A DNA stretch of 64,000 nucleotides from Dyadobacter arcticus (GCF_011762185.1 NZ_JAASQJ010000003.1:62001-126000); one strand, 5' to 3'; shown: positions 35,870 through 45,235, numbered from the stretch's first letter. Notes: generated from the sequence alone by a model not told the origin. A program made the numbers and translations.

Positions 35870-36274
35870 TTACTTCTCAATGTTGGAATTCATTTCCAGC
35901 ACCTTATCCCATTTTGCTTCGTTTGATTCCACAAACTCTTTACGGTCTGCATTGGAAGCATATTGCTGTGCAGCTTCCTTTGTACGGAAAGTGAGATAGT
36001 GAATTACGTCGAATTCGTTTTTGCCCGCTTCAGAATTCTGAACATGACCAGCGGAATAGGCAACCAAGTCTTTCGCTGCATTCTTCATTGATGCAAAATC
36101 ACGTAAATGCTTATCCACATCTTCAGGAGTTGTCCCTGCTTTAAACTTAATACAAACAACACGCTGAATTTCTGCGGGTTTGTGTGGTACGTATGCTCCG
36201 TAAATCACCAGCATGAACACGCATAGTGCAAAGACGGGTACCAAATATCCTAATGTTTTATTTTTCGTTTTCAT
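35870..36274 (-). CDS. Membrane-anchored Dabb (stress-responsive alpha/beta barrel) protein
   Basis: 134 residues: an N-terminal membrane helix (about 8-28) and one Dabb-type ferredoxin-like domain (VVCIKFKAGTTPEDVDKHL, later FDVIHYLTF and ANADRKEFVE-like end). The biochemical role of such single-domain proteins is mostly unknown. A TACCTTTG element (complement of 36316-36323) may be its -7 box. Confidence 0.82.
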   Translation of the reverse strand: MKTKNKTLGYLVPVFALCVFMLVIYGAYVPHKPAEIQRVVCIKFKAGTTPEDVDKHLRDFASMKNAAKDLVAYSAGHVQNSEAGKNEFDVIHYLTFRTKEAAQQYASNADRKEFVESNEAKWDKVLEMNSNIEK

Positions 36275-36587
36275 ATTCCAAAATCAATAAAATACACTTC
36301 TAAAATTTAATGCTTCAAAGGTAAAACAAATATTTTTAATTGCATTATTTGTATATAAAATATAATTAATTTTGTCAAAGTGTTAATGAAAGAAACATTT
36401 ATAAGGCGAAGTTGATAAGAGCAGAATAAAATTTGGGTAGTTAACTCTGTGAAAAATGTGGGCAATGCGACCCTACCAGGTTTATGAAAGTCATTTCCGA
36501 CTTGCCTTTATAGGCATTTTGAAAATTTTGGATTAAAATTTTGTTGAAACCGTTACTTTTTTTGCAAAGAGCGTCATAATAGGTGTA
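36275..36587. other. Intergenic region, 313 bp, divergent promoters
   Basis: A/T-rich spacer between the Dabb gene (minus) and the zinc hydrolase gene (plus). The only motif I can point to is TACCTTTG on the minus strand (36316-36323), an exact -7 element with only a weak -33. No RNA gene or small coding frame longer than 27 codons was evident where I read it. Confidence 0.5.
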
Positions 36588-37652
36588 GTGAACAGTTTTT
36601 CACTCTCCAAATTTTGTATGGCTCGACTCATAAAGCAGAATCTAAAAAAGTCAGGAAAAAGTAAGTTTTTTTGCAAAACTCGATGGGTCGTCAGTGTAAT
36701 AGCACTCTTTTTAAACCTGCCATCCTTCGCAAATGGGCATTGGGGATTCTGGGCACATAAGCGAATTAACCGGCTGGCGGTTTTTAGGTTGCCACCGGAA
36801 ATGCAGTTTTTCTTTAAAAAGAATATTGACTACTTGTCTGAGAACGCAACAAATCCGGACAAGAGAAGATATGCCGCGGTTGGGGAAGCGGAAAGACATT
36901 TCATTGACTTGGATACTTATGGAGATAGCGCACTCCATATTTTACCTAAATTCTGGCAGGACGCAGTGAAGAAAATAGGGGAGGACAGCCTGCAGAAGCA
37001 TGGTATTGTACCCTGGCACGTTCAGCTCTCCTGTTACCAACTTACAGAAGCTTTCAAAGCAAAAGATGCAGCAAGGATTTTAAGGCTTTCGGCAGATCTG
37101 GGGCATTACATTGCTGATGCACACGTGCCTTTGCATACGACACGAAACTATAACGGACAATTAACCAATCAGGAAGGTATTCATGGTTTCTGGGAGTCGA
37201 GATTGCCCGAATTATTTGCTGAAGACTATGACCTTTGGAGCGGCCCTGTTGTTTATAAGGATGACATTGCTAGGGAGATTTGGAAGGCTGTCGCCGAGTC
37301 GAACGCTGCATCAGACTCTGTTTTTCGTTTCGAAAAAGAATTAACCAAGCAATTCAAAGCGGACAAGAAATACAGTTATGAGCTTCGAAATAATATATTG
37401 ACGCGTACTTACTCCCGCGAATTTTCGACAAACTATCATCAGTTACTAGACAACCAGGTTGAACTAAGGATGAAAGCTTCGGTAAAAATGGTCGGCGATA
37501 TCTGGTACACTTGTTGGGTTAACGCCGGGCAGCCGGATCTTAGGGAGATGGCGGGTTTTACATTTGAAGGAAAAGAAAAGGAAAGCGAAGCAACGGAACA
37601 GAAAAGCTGGCTAAGACGGCTTTTCCATGTCAGGCCAGAGGCCGAAGACTGA
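36588..37652 (+). CDS. S1/P1-nuclease-type zinc hydrolase (zinc-dependent phospholipase C fold)
   Basis: 354 residues; ATG at 36618 (residue 11) may be the true start since a signal-anchor (WVVSVIALFLNLPSFA) follows it. The mature protein begins near NGHWGFWAHKRI. The trinuclear zinc-site pattern is visible: WGFWAH, HFIDLD, LGHYIADAHVPLH, and GIHGFWES. Such enzymes cut single-stranded nucleic acids or phosphodiesters; which applies here is unclear. Probably periplasmic or secreted. Confidence 0.82.
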   Translation: MNSFSLSKFCMARLIKQNLKKSGKSKFFCKTRWVVSVIALFLNLPSFANGHWGFWAHKRINRLAVFRLPPEMQFFFKKNIDYLSENATNPDKRRYAAVGEAERHFIDLDTYGDSALHILPKFWQDAVKKIGEDSLQKHGIVPWHVQLSCYQLTEAFKAKDAARILRLSADLGHYIADAHVPLHTTRNYNGQLTNQEGIHGFWESRLPELFAEDYDLWSGPVVYKDDIAREIWKAVAESNAASDSVFRFEKELTKQFKADKKYSYELRNNILTRTYSREFSTNYHQLLDNQVELRMKASVKMVGDIWYTCWVNAGQPDLREMAGFTFEGKEKESEATEQKSWLRRLFHVRPEAED

Positions 37653-37660
37653 TTATCAGC

Positions 37661-38182
37661 TTATTGGATTTCCGAAAGCAATATTTTAGCGGTTACTAAA
37701 AGTTGGCCTGCATGACGTTGCGTATGCTCCGCTGCATGAAAAAGTAGCCCGAGATGAGTAGATGGGACCATGGCGCGGCCAACATATCTTATTTCCGTTA
37801 AGGTGGATTCGTCGGTTTGCTTAAGTTGCATAATGGCCCTTTGTATTTCCTGAGTCAGTAAGTTGAGGAGATTGCGGTAAGAGCACCCATGAAATGGTTC
37901 TTTCTCTTCCGTTTTCAAATAAGCTAGTTGCGTTTCGCTAAGGGATTCACCTCGGGCGTAAGTGAATAAACGGTCGAGAACACCTGCGAGGTGTTGGAGG
38001 TGAAACCCTACCGACGCAACTCCTGATGGTTTTGCCCACAATAATCTGGTAGGAAACCGGTCCTGAAACAAGCTTATTTCTTCCTGTGCCTGCAATAGTG
38101 AATGCGCGACTGGCTGCAACAAAGCAGGTACGCCCGCAAGCGGACCGCGTAACCAGACTTCCGGCTTTTCGATATTTTTCAT
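37661..38182 (-). CDS. DinB family protein
   Basis: About 173 residues from the ATG at 38182 (a longer frame exists but its extra 48 codons cross the helicase terminator). Four-helix bundle with the DinB metal-ligand histidines in GFHLQHLAGVLDRL and FHAAEHTQRHAGQL. Likely a thiol-dependent transferase of the DinB/YfiT superfamily; the substrate is unknown. Confidence 0.85.
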   Translation of the reverse strand: MKNIEKPEVWLRGPLAGVPALLQPVAHSLLQAQEEISLFQDRFPTRLLWAKPSGVASVGFHLQHLAGVLDRLFTYARGESLSETQLAYLKTEEKEPFHGCSYRNLLNLLTQEIQRAIMQLKQTDESTLTEIRYVGRAMVPSTHLGLLFHAAEHTQRHAGQLLVTAKILLSEIQ

Positions 38183-38196
38183 AGGATAAGTAGTGC

Positions 38197-38226
38197 AAAA
38201 AGGGACCTTTTTACAAGTCCCTTTTA
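38197..38226 (-). terminator. Terminator of the DEAD-box helicase gene
   Basis: Read on the minus strand, AAAAGGGAC pairs with GTCCCTTTT around a 10-base loop, 21 bases after the helicase stop and just before the DinB start. Confidence 0.8.
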
Positions 38227-38246
38227 TATTTTCAATAAGAATCGAC

Positions 38247-40034
38247 TTATTTGGCAATATCGATTTGAACAGGTTTTCCCTTAATCGTATTTCCGTCCAT
38301 AGCACGCAGTACTGCACGAGCATCACGCTCTGGAACGTCTACAAAGGTAAATTTGTCATAAATGTCGATCGCTCCGATGGTTTTCCCAGGAATGTTAGCT
38401 TCTCCGGCAATCGCGCCAACGATATCTTTTGGCATAATATGGTCTTTACGGCCAAGGCTGAGGAATAAGCGGGTCATTCCAACTTCGGGAGCAGATGGGC
38501 GACGGGTTTCATCGCGGCTGACACCTTCCGAACGCCTGGATTCACCCCGTGCAGCAGGGGCGTAGCGATCTGTACCGCGGCGCTCGGTTTCTCTGCGGTC
38601 ACCACCTCTCTCAAACCTGCTTCCGGTCGAAGGGCGACGTTCGAACCTGTCACTTCCACCTTCACGACGTGCGCCTTCACGCTCGCCGCGTCTTTCTTCC
38701 CAAGCCATGTTACCGTCAGCATATTCGTTTTTCTGAACACCCATGATTTGTTTAGCCATGGCACCTACGATTTGTTCAGTAGAGTATCCAGCATGATGCA
38801 GCATTTCGAGAACGTCGTTATACAACTCCTGATCATCCGCCTCCTTGATGGAGGCCGCTATATTTTCTACAAATCGGGCTTTCCGGACACCAACGATATC
38901 TTCATAAGAAGGAATGACGCCTTTCTCAATTTTTACTTTGGTATATCCTTCGATAGATTTCAAACGATATTTTTCATCACGGGCTACCAAAGAAAACGCT
39001 TTTCCAGACATACCGGCACGGCCAGTACGACCGATACGGTGAACGTAATATTCTTCATCCAACGGAATATCATAGTTGATCACTCCGTCCAGGCCGCTTA
39101 CGTCAATGCCACGGGCAGCAACGTCGGTAGCAACAAGGATGGTAGTTACACCAGCCTTAAATTTGCTCATTACATTACTCCTTTGTTGCTGACGTAAATC
39201 TCCATGGATACCTTCTGATGCATAACCTCTCAATTGCAGGTCTTCTACAATCTCATCAACTTTTCTTTTGGTATTACAAAAAACAAGGAGGGATTTGAGG
39301 TGATGCATGTCAATCAGACGGGTCATCACTTCAACCTTCGCCTGTGGCTTCACTTCGAAATAAACCTGCTCGATATTTACGTTAGTCAATTCATTGCGAA
39401 CTACCTTAATAAGGATCGGATCATTCTGGAAACGCTTGGTGATCGACATGATCGGTTTCGACATTGTTGCAGAAAAAAGAATGGTCTGGCGATCTGCCGG
39501 CATATCTGCCAAAATGCTCTCAATATCTTCGCGGAAGCCCATGTCAAGCATTTCATCTGCTTCGTCAAGGACCATCATGCGAACTTCGTCGAATTTAAGC
39601 GTCTTACGTTCCATATGGTCCATCACACGGCCAGGCGTACCAACCACGATATGTACTCCTTTTTTGAGTGAACGGATCTGGCGGTCAATCGAATCGCCAC
39701 CATATATAGCTTCAATCCTGATGCCACGCATATATTTGGCAAGGCGGCCAATTTCTTCGGAAACCTGAACCGCTAACTCACGGGTAGGGCAAAGTACAAG
39801 CGCTTGTACTGAATTGCTGGTAATATCAATTTTTTCAAGGACGGGAATACCAAAAGCGGCCGTTTTGCCTGTTCCGGTTTGAGCCTGTCCGATTACATCG
39901 GCTCCTTGCATCACCACAGGAATTCCCTGTGCCTGGATAGGAGAGGGCTTTTCAAACCCCATTTCTGTTAAGGCTTTAAGAATGTTTTCTGAGAGGCCAA
40001 GCTCTGAGAATGTTTCGAAAGTTTCAGTTGTCAT
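38247..40034 (-). CDS. DEAD-box RNA helicase, DeaD/CsdA-type
   Basis: About 595 residues from ATG at 40034; the frame runs open further upstream but that part is not helicase-like. All core motifs are present: Q motif (KPSPIQAQ), GQAQTGTGKT, PTRELA, TPGRVMD, DEAD, SAT, DVAARGID and HRIGRTGRAG. An Arg/Glu/Gly-rich linker follows and the C-terminus is a DbpA-type RNA-binding domain (MTRLFLSLGRKD, then IGAIDIYDKFTFVDV). Likely assists ribosome assembly or RNA decay in the cold. It has a long predicted 5' leader. Confidence 0.95.
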   Translation of the reverse strand: MTTETFETFSELGLSENILKALTEMGFEKPSPIQAQGIPVVMQGADVIGQAQTGTGKTAAFGIPVLEKIDITSNSVQALVLCPTRELAVQVSEEIGRLAKYMRGIRIEAIYGGDSIDRQIRSLKKGVHIVVGTPGRVMDHMERKTLKFDEVRMMVLDEADEMLDMGFREDIESILADMPADRQTILFSATMSKPIMSITKRFQNDPILIKVVRNELTNVNIEQVYFEVKPQAKVEVMTRLIDMHHLKSLLVFCNTKRKVDEIVEDLQLRGYASEGIHGDLRQQQRSNVMSKFKAGVTTILVATDVAARGIDVSGLDGVINYDIPLDEEYYVHRIGRTGRAGMSGKAFSLVARDEKYRLKSIEGYTKVKIEKGVIPSYEDIVGVRKARFVENIAASIKEADDQELYNDVLEMLHHAGYSTEQIVGAMAKQIMGVQKNEYADGNMAWEERRGEREGARREGGSDRFERRPSTGSRFERGGDRRETERRGTDRYAPAARGESRRSEGVSRDETRRPSAPEVGMTRLFLSLGRKDHIMPKDIVGAIAGEANIPGKTIGAIDIYDKFTFVDVPERDARAVLRAMDGNTIKGKPVQIDIAK

Positions 40035-40207
40035 TATATTTATTTTTGTATTAATTCTTTGAGAAAAAACGCAGTTAAAATTTCCCACCAATGTGACTTT
40101 CATTTCAAACATTGTTAGGAAATGATATGTCATTATTCCGTTAGTAGTCCAAAAAAATTGGGCTATATCACGATACCAAAGGAAGAACAAACGATCAGTT
40201 AAAAAGG

Positions 40208-40267
40208 GGATTTCGCAAAGCCCACCACAACCATCCGTGGGGCTCTGCATGCGGAAACGGTAAATCC
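40208..40267 (-). promoter_or_regulatory. Foldable element in the helicase leader
   Basis: GGATTT at 40208-40213 pairs with AAATCC at 40262-40267; inside it CGC/GCG and AGCCC/GGGCT arms can stack around a C/A-rich centre. It lies in the predicted untranslated leader. It may be a structured RNA element; I did not recognise a known riboswitch. Confidence 0.35.
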
Positions 40268-40354
40268 AACCGGACGAAAGGTGGTTGGCAGCTATTCAAA
40301 TGCTAAACCGTATAAGAAGCAGAGAAGCGAACGGATGTTCGTTCAAATTTTATG

Positions 40355-40385
40355 CAAAAGTAAGATTAATATTGAAATAAACAAC
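40355..40385 (-). promoter_or_regulatory. Bacteroidota-type promoter for the helicase gene
   Basis: On the minus strand GTTG (complement of 40382-40385) is followed after 19 bases by TACTTTTG (complement of 40355-40362), fitting TTG-N19-TAnnTTTG. The start would be near 40348, giving a leader of about 310 bases before the ATG at 40034. The whole 40035-40474 gap is therefore leader, promoter and the ald terminator; I see no gene in it. Confidence 0.6.
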
Positions 40386-40419
40386 GCAGGGATAAAAATA
40401 ATTGTAATATTTCTAGAAA

Positions 40420-40454
40420 ATCAAAAGCCTGGCAGGTTTGCATCCCGCCAGGCT
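40420..40454 (-). terminator. Terminator of the alanine dehydrogenase gene
   Basis: On the minus strand AGCCTGGC pairs with GCCAGGCT around a 13-base loop and is followed by TTTGATTTT, 21 bases after the ald stop. Confidence 0.82.
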
Positions 40455-40474
40455 CGCGCATCAGGTTTGTTGAA

Positions 40475-41587
40475 TCAGAATAACTCTTTTACATCGGTAT
40501 AAGGTAGGTTCCAAGCATCAGAAACACCCTTAAAAACGATTTTTCCATTTACCACATTTAATCCTTTAAGAAGTTCCTCATTTTTAGAGCAAGCCAATCT
40601 CCAGCCCTGGTTAGCCAATTGGAGTGCGTATGGTAAAGTTGCATTGGTCAAAGCCAGTGTGGAAGTATAGGGTACCGCGCCGGGCATGTTGGCTACGCAA
40701 TAATGTACAACGCCGTCGACTTCATAAATTGGATCTTCGTGTGTCGTAGCTTTGGATGTTTCAAAACACCCGCCCTGGTCAATGGCTACATCCACCATTA
40801 CGGTTCCGGGCTTCATTAATTTCAGCATGTCGCGGGTAATCAGAGACGGGGCTTTTGCACCTGGAATAAGGACGCCACCAATAATTAGGTTTGCGCTTTT
40901 TACCAATTCACGAATGTTGTACTCATTGGACATTACGGTATCTACATTGGCAGGCATAATGTCTTCCAAATACCGCAGGCGGGGGAGACTGATATCTACA
41001 ATGGTTACATTGGCCCCAAGTCCTGATGCCATTTTGGCTGACTGTGTTCCAACAATTCCGCCGCCCAGTACCAACACATTTGCGGGTTTAACACCGGCAA
41101 CACCGCCAAGCAGAATTCCAAAGCCACCCATTGGTTTTTCCAGATACTTAGCTCCTTCCTGCACGGCCATCCTGCCTGCTACTTCGCTCATCGGAACGAG
41201 CAGAGGAAGGCTTCTGTCGGTTTTCTCAACTGTTTCGTATGCCAGGCAAACCGCTTTACGACTGATCATTGCGTGTGTAAGTGGCTCGGATGAGGCGAAA
41301 TGGAAGTAAGTGAATAATAGCTGATCTTCGTTGATGAGCTCATATTCACTCGCAATTGGTTCTTTTACCTTAATGATCATCTCGGCAATGCCGTACACTT
41401 CCTCAATTGTTGAAAGAATAACAGCTCCTGCCTCTGTGTAAAGTTCATCGCTAAAACCGCTTCCTTTTCCCGCCTCAGTTTGCACATAAACGGTATGTCC
41501 ATGTTTGCGGAATTCAGTTGCGCCAGCAGGTGTTAGCGCCACGCGGTTTTCGTTGTTTTTAATTTCTTTGGGAACTCCAATGATCAT
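40475..41587 (-). CDS. ald: Alanine dehydrogenase
   Basis: 370 residues from the ATG at 41587, the standard size. N-terminal catalytic motif IGVPKEIKNNENRVALTP, Lys in MIIKVKEP, His in TYFHFA, and the NAD-binding VLVLGGGIVGTQSAKMA. It interconverts L-alanine and pyruvate with NAD. The divergent Lrp/AsnC gene is the expected regulator. CAAAATTA at 41627-41634 is the complement of a -7 box (TAATTTTG). Confidence 0.96.
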   Translation of the reverse strand: MIIGVPKEIKNNENRVALTPAGATEFRKHGHTVYVQTEAGKGSGFSDELYTEAGAVILSTIEEVYGIAEMIIKVKEPIASEYELINEDQLLFTYFHFASSEPLTHAMISRKAVCLAYETVEKTDRSLPLLVPMSEVAGRMAVQEGAKYLEKPMGGFGILLGGVAGVKPANVLVLGGGIVGTQSAKMASGLGANVTIVDISLPRLRYLEDIMPANVDTVMSNEYNIRELVKSANLIIGGVLIPGAKAPSLITRDMLKLMKPGTVMVDVAIDQGGCFETSKATTHEDPIYEVDGVVHYCVANMPGAVPYTSTLALTNATLPYALQLANQGWRLACSKNEELLKGLNVVNGKIVFKGVSDAWNLPYTDVKELF

Positions 41588-41762
41588 TGTGATGGATTGT
41601 AACAGTGTCGATAGTTTTAAACAGTTCAAAATTACGTTGTTATGGAAAAAGATTCTACTAACGGTCAATAAGACAGAAAAGAAACCTATTTTTGGAAAGT
41701 TTGGTAATAAAAAATTCTGTTAGCCTCCCCTTTAATTGAGGATACACAATAAAAAAAACTTT

Positions 41763-42224
41763 ATGCAGCCCGACCTTACTGATCGCAAAATTCTTGAACT
41801 CTTGCAGCAAAATGCGCAGATGACCATTAAAGAGATTGCCAGCAGGATCAATTTGTCGGTCACACCGGTGCATGAGAGGATCAGAAAGCTTGAAAAAGAG
41901 GGTTTTATAGATAAGTATGTATGCTTGCTTAACAGGCGCAAATTAGGTAAGACTTTGCTGGTTTACTGCAACGTTACCCTCGACAAGCAGCGTAAAGAAA
42001 GCTTTGAGGACTTCAACCAGGCGATTGTCAAAATGAGTGAAGTACTCGAATGCTCAGTAGTTTCCGGTAATTTCGACTATATGCTGAAAGTTGTCGTCGA
42101 AGATGCCGAGGCATATAACCAATTTTACCAGCACAAACTTTCTGCATTGAAAAGTGTGTTACACATCAGCAGCTATTTTGTAATTTCCGAAATCAAGCAC
42201 ACGACCGGAATTTCGGTTATCTGA
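41763..42224 (+). CDS. Lrp/AsnC family transcriptional regulator
   Basis: About 153 residues from ATG 41763 (a TTG frame begins at 41736). N-terminal helix-turn-helix (LTDRKILELLQQNAQMTIKEIA, SVTPVHERIRKLE) and a C-terminal RAM effector domain (VLECSVVSGNFDYMLKVVV). It is divergent from ald, the classic arrangement for a regulator responding to alanine or another amino acid. TATTTTTG at 41687-41694 is a possible -7 element. Confidence 0.93.
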   Translation: MQPDLTDRKILELLQQNAQMTIKEIASRINLSVTPVHERIRKLEKEGFIDKYVCLLNRRKLGKTLLVYCNVTLDKQRKESFEDFNQAIVKMSEVLECSVVSGNFDYMLKVVVEDAEAYNQFYQHKLSALKSVLHISSYFVISEIKHTTGISVI

Positions 42225-42259
42225 TTTCAAAAACGTTAAGGGTAATTTTCACGGATCAT

Positions 42260-42295
42260 GAAGCTAATAGCTAACAGCTATTGGCTTAAAGCTTC
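42260..42295 (+). promoter_or_regulatory. Inverted repeat just upstream of the radical SAM gene
   Basis: AAGCTAATAGCT at 42261-42272 and AGCTATTGGCTT at 42276-42287 form a 12-bp stem with one mismatch and a 3-base loop; GAAGC at 42260-42264 can instead pair with GCTTC at 42291-42295. It ends 5 bases before the start codon, so it could mask translation initiation or bind a regulator. It lacks a T tail. Confidence 0.45.
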
Positions 42296-42300
42296 AAACA

Positions 42301-43323
42301 ATGAATAAAAATTTTAAGGACGGCTTGAACCTGATGTCCAAAGTGACGGTGAAGAGGGCTTGGAATGCCGTTCAGATATTAAGCAGTTATTTTTATTCAA
42401 AAGCTACTGGCAATCCTGTTCATTGGGGAATGCCCATTGCCATCTCATTTGAACCAACCACATCCTGTAACCTGCGCTGCCCCGAATGCCCGAGCGGCTT
42501 ACGTTCATTCACCAGGCCGACTGGCATGATGGAAGAGAAGCTTTATAAAAAGACAATTGATGAATTGGGTGAAACATTACTTTATCTGATTTTTTATTTC
42601 CAGGGTGAGCCCTACCTCCACCCCAAGTTTTTTGAACTGGTACAGTATGCTCATGATAAAGGAATATACACCGCCACTTCAACCAATGCTCATTATCTTA
42701 CGGACGAAAAAGCAAGGAAAACGGTCGAATCTGGTCTTGACAGATTGATTATCTCGATTGACGGCACTACCCAGGATGTGTACCAACAATATCGGATAGG
42801 GGGTAACCTTGAAAAAGTATTGGAAGGAACGAGGAATATTATCAAATGGAAAAAGGATCTGAAATCCAGTACACCGCATGTTATATTCCAGTTTCTGGTC
42901 GTAAAACCGAATGAACATCAGATTGAAGATGTAAAAAGGCTGGCAGAGGAAATGGGTGTAGATGAAGTTGGTCTAAAAACCGCGCAGATATATGATTACG
43001 AGGAAGGTTCAGATCTTATACCAACGATTGAAAAATACGCCCGTTATGCAAAGCAGGAAGACGGCAAATATTCTATAAAAAATAAGTTTGTTGACCATTG
43101 CTGGAAAATGTGGCATTCATGCGTAATAACCTGGGATGGGGCCGTGGTACCGTGCTGTTTTGATAAAGATGCCGAATATCAGCTGGGGGATATGAAACGG
43201 CAGACGTTCCGCCAGTTGTGGAAAGGGGAAAAGTATAAGGATTTCCGTGCTTCCCTCATCAGATCCCGTTCTGAGATTGAAATGTGCAAAAACTGCACAG
43301 AAGGAACGCAAGTGTGGGCGTGA
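42301..43323 (+). CDS. Radical SAM protein with SPASM-like C-terminus
   Basis: 340 residues. The [4Fe-4S]-SAM motif CxxxCxxC is at C56, C60 and C63 (TTSCNLRCPECPSG). The C-terminus carries a SPASM-like cysteine set (HSCVITWDGAVVPCCFDKD, later MCKNC) that binds auxiliary clusters. Family members modify peptides or carbohydrates, or mature enzymes. No precursor peptide or partner is visible next to it, so the substrate is unknown. Confidence 0.9.
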   Translation: MNKNFKDGLNLMSKVTVKRAWNAVQILSSYFYSKATGNPVHWGMPIAISFEPTTSCNLRCPECPSGLRSFTRPTGMMEEKLYKKTIDELGETLLYLIFYFQGEPYLHPKFFELVQYAHDKGIYTATSTNAHYLTDEKARKTVESGLDRLIISIDGTTQDVYQQYRIGGNLEKVLEGTRNIIKWKKDLKSSTPHVIFQFLVVKPNEHQIEDVKRLAEEMGVDEVGLKTAQIYDYEEGSDLIPTIEKYARYAKQEDGKYSIKNKFVDHCWKMWHSCVITWDGAVVPCCFDKDAEYQLGDMKRQTFRQLWKGEKYKDFRASLIRSRSEIEMCKNCTEGTQVWA

Positions 43324-43487
43324 AACATCATCTAATTTTAAGGCGAAATTTATTTTAATTAAATAATAATGTCGATTAAATTGTTGACAATCATATACTT
43401 ATTGGTTGAATTTAAATCTGCGTGGAACATTTTTTGGTGAATTGCCCCGAATAATAGAAATTTGACAATGGTAACACAAATGAATAC

Positions 43488-44285
43488 ATGGGGAAAGTAA
43501 TTGCAATAGCAAACCAAAAGGGAGGAGTAGGGAAAACCACCACTGCTATTAATTTGGCCGCCAGTTTGGCAGCGCTTGAATTCAAAACACTGATCATTGA
43601 TGCTGACCCGCAAGCTAACTCCACTTCCGGGCTGGGATTTAACCCGCAGGAGATGGAGAATAGCATTTACGAATGCATGGTTGAGCAGGCGAAAGCATCT
43701 GATATTATACTAGAAACCGATTTTCCCTTTCTCAATTTGTTGCCTTCTCATATTGATCTGGTTGGGGCGGAGATTGAGATGATCAATCTCAAAAATCGGG
43801 AAAACAGAATGAAAGATGCCATTGCCGAAGTTCGTGATGATTACGCTTTCATTATCATTGATTGTTCCCCTTCACTTGGTTTGATAACAATCAACAGTTT
43901 AACCGCAGCAGATTCAGTTATTATTCCAGTTCAATGTGAATATTTTGCATTGGAAGGCTTAGGTAAATTGTTGAATACGATTACCATTATCCAATCGAGG
44001 CTCAATACAGCGCTGGTGATTGAGGGAATTCTGCTTACCATGTACGACCTGCGTCTGCGCCTGTCCAATCAGGTTGTTAATGAAGTTACCAACCATTTTG
44101 AGTCATTGGTTTTCAACACGATCATTCCACGGAACGTACGCATTAGTGAAGCGCCGAGTTTTGGTATACCTGTTATGGCACAGGATTCGGATAGCAAGGG
44201 TGCGATCAGCTATTTAAATCTGGCGAGAGAGATTCTCAATAAAAATGGTTTGTTTTCTTCAGATAAGCAGATGGGAGTGAACTGA
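43488..44285 (+). CDS. parA: Chromosome partitioning ATPase ParA
   Basis: 265 residues, Soj-type without an N-terminal HTH. Deviant Walker [24 protein letters not shown], and [10 protein letters not shown]. It works with ParB on parS sites to segregate the origin region. It begins the conserved phylum order parA-parB-DUF5683-dapB-lepB. Confidence 0.95.
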   Translation: MGKVIAIANQKGGVGKTTTAINLAASLAALEFKTLIIDADPQANSTSGLGFNPQEMENSIYECMVEQAKASDIILETDFPFLNLLPSHIDLVGAEIEMINLKNRENRMKDAIAEVRDDYAFIIIDCSPSLGLITINSLTAADSVIIPVQCEYFALEGLGKLLNTITIIQSRLNTALVIEGILLTMYDLRLRLSNQVVNEVTNHFESLVFNTIIPRNVRISEAPSFGIPVMAQDSDSKGAISYLNLAREILNKNGLFSSDKQMGVN

Positions 44286-44314
44286 TTCATAGTTGAAAAG
44301 CACGACTGACACAA

Positions 44315-45232
44315 ATGGAGAATAGCAGTAAGACGAAAAAAATGACGGGTCTTGGCAAGGGTTTGGGCGCGCTTCTGCAAGATTCCGAGAAAGTAAATTC
44401 AAGCAGGAACAATTCAAGGATGTCCGCTGCCGATGTGGTCGGATCCATGAGCGACATCGACGTAAATCTGATCGAGGCTAATCCCTATCAACCCCGAACC
44501 AGGTTTGATCAGGAAGCATTACAAGAACTCGCAGATTCTATCCGTGTACAGGGGATTATTCAGCCCATAACTGTTCGGCAACTTTCGGAAGATTCATTTC
44601 AACTCATATCCGGAGAGCGCCGTTTACAAGCATCCAGATCGATCGGCCTAACCAGCATTCCTGCTTACGTACGTACTGCCAATGATCAGCAAATGCTGGA
44701 AATGGCATTGATCGAGAACATTCAGCGTGAAAACCTTAATTCTATTGAAATTGCGCTGAGTTATCAGCGGCTGATCCTGGAGTGTAACCTCAAACAGGAG
44801 GAACTTGGGGTTCGTGTAGGAAAAAACCGGACGACGGTAAATAATTACATTCGTTTATTAAAATTACCTCCGGACATTCAGGCGGCACTTCGCGACAATC
44901 AGATTAGTATGGGACATGCCCGTGCTATTATAACGATCAATAGCGACCAAAGTCAGCTCAAAATATTTAATAAGATTATTGAGGATGGATGGTCGGTAAG
45001 AAAGGTTGAAGAAGAGGTGAGGAAATTGGGAATGATGAGTAATGTGTCCTTCGCTTCGAAAAAACAGCCGACAATTAATCAGGAAATTAAGTCGTTACAA
45101 TTCCAATTATCTTCTTTTTTCGGGGCCAAAGTTTCTGTAAAAAGTAATGAGGAGCACAAAGGTGAAATCAAAATCCCGTTTACGTCTCAGGATGAGTTAA
45201 AAAAGATATTGGAAACACTGAAATTCAAATAA
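44315..45232 (+). CDS. parB: Chromosome partitioning protein ParB
   Basis: 305 residues. The CTPase/ParB box motifs NPYQPRTRFD, and SGERRLQASR, then the ALIENIQRENLN segment and a helix-turn-helix (LGVRVGKNRTTVNNYIRLL), with a C-terminal dimerisation domain. 29 bases after parA. No parS palindrome was found in the window. Confidence 0.95.
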   Translation: MENSSKTKKMTGLGKGLGALLQDSEKVNSSRNNSRMSAADVVGSMSDIDVNLIEANPYQPRTRFDQEALQELADSIRVQGIIQPITVRQLSEDSFQLISGERRLQASRSIGLTSIPAYVRTANDQQMLEMALIENIQRENLNSIEIALSYQRLILECNLKQEELGVRVGKNRTTVNNYIRLLKLPPDIQAALRDNQISMGHARAIITINSDQSQLKIFNKIIEDGWSVRKVEEEVRKLGMMSNVSFASKKQPTINQEIKSLQFQLSSFFGAKVSVKSNEEHKGEIKIPFTSQDELKKILETLKFK

Positions 45233-45235
45233 GAC

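Noticed and set aside
38183-38326. Longer start for the DinB gene
   Set aside because: The extra 48 codons run through the helicase terminator hairpin and into the helicase gene end.
38631-38650. TTCGAA sequence resembling a tRNA T-loop
   Set aside because: It is within the helicase coding region and no acceptor or anticodon stems surround it; no tRNA gene was found in the window.
40035-40250. N-terminal extension of the helicase frame (72 extra codons)
   Set aside because: The Q-motif protein starts naturally at ATG 40034 and the extension lies in the predicted leader with no conserved features.
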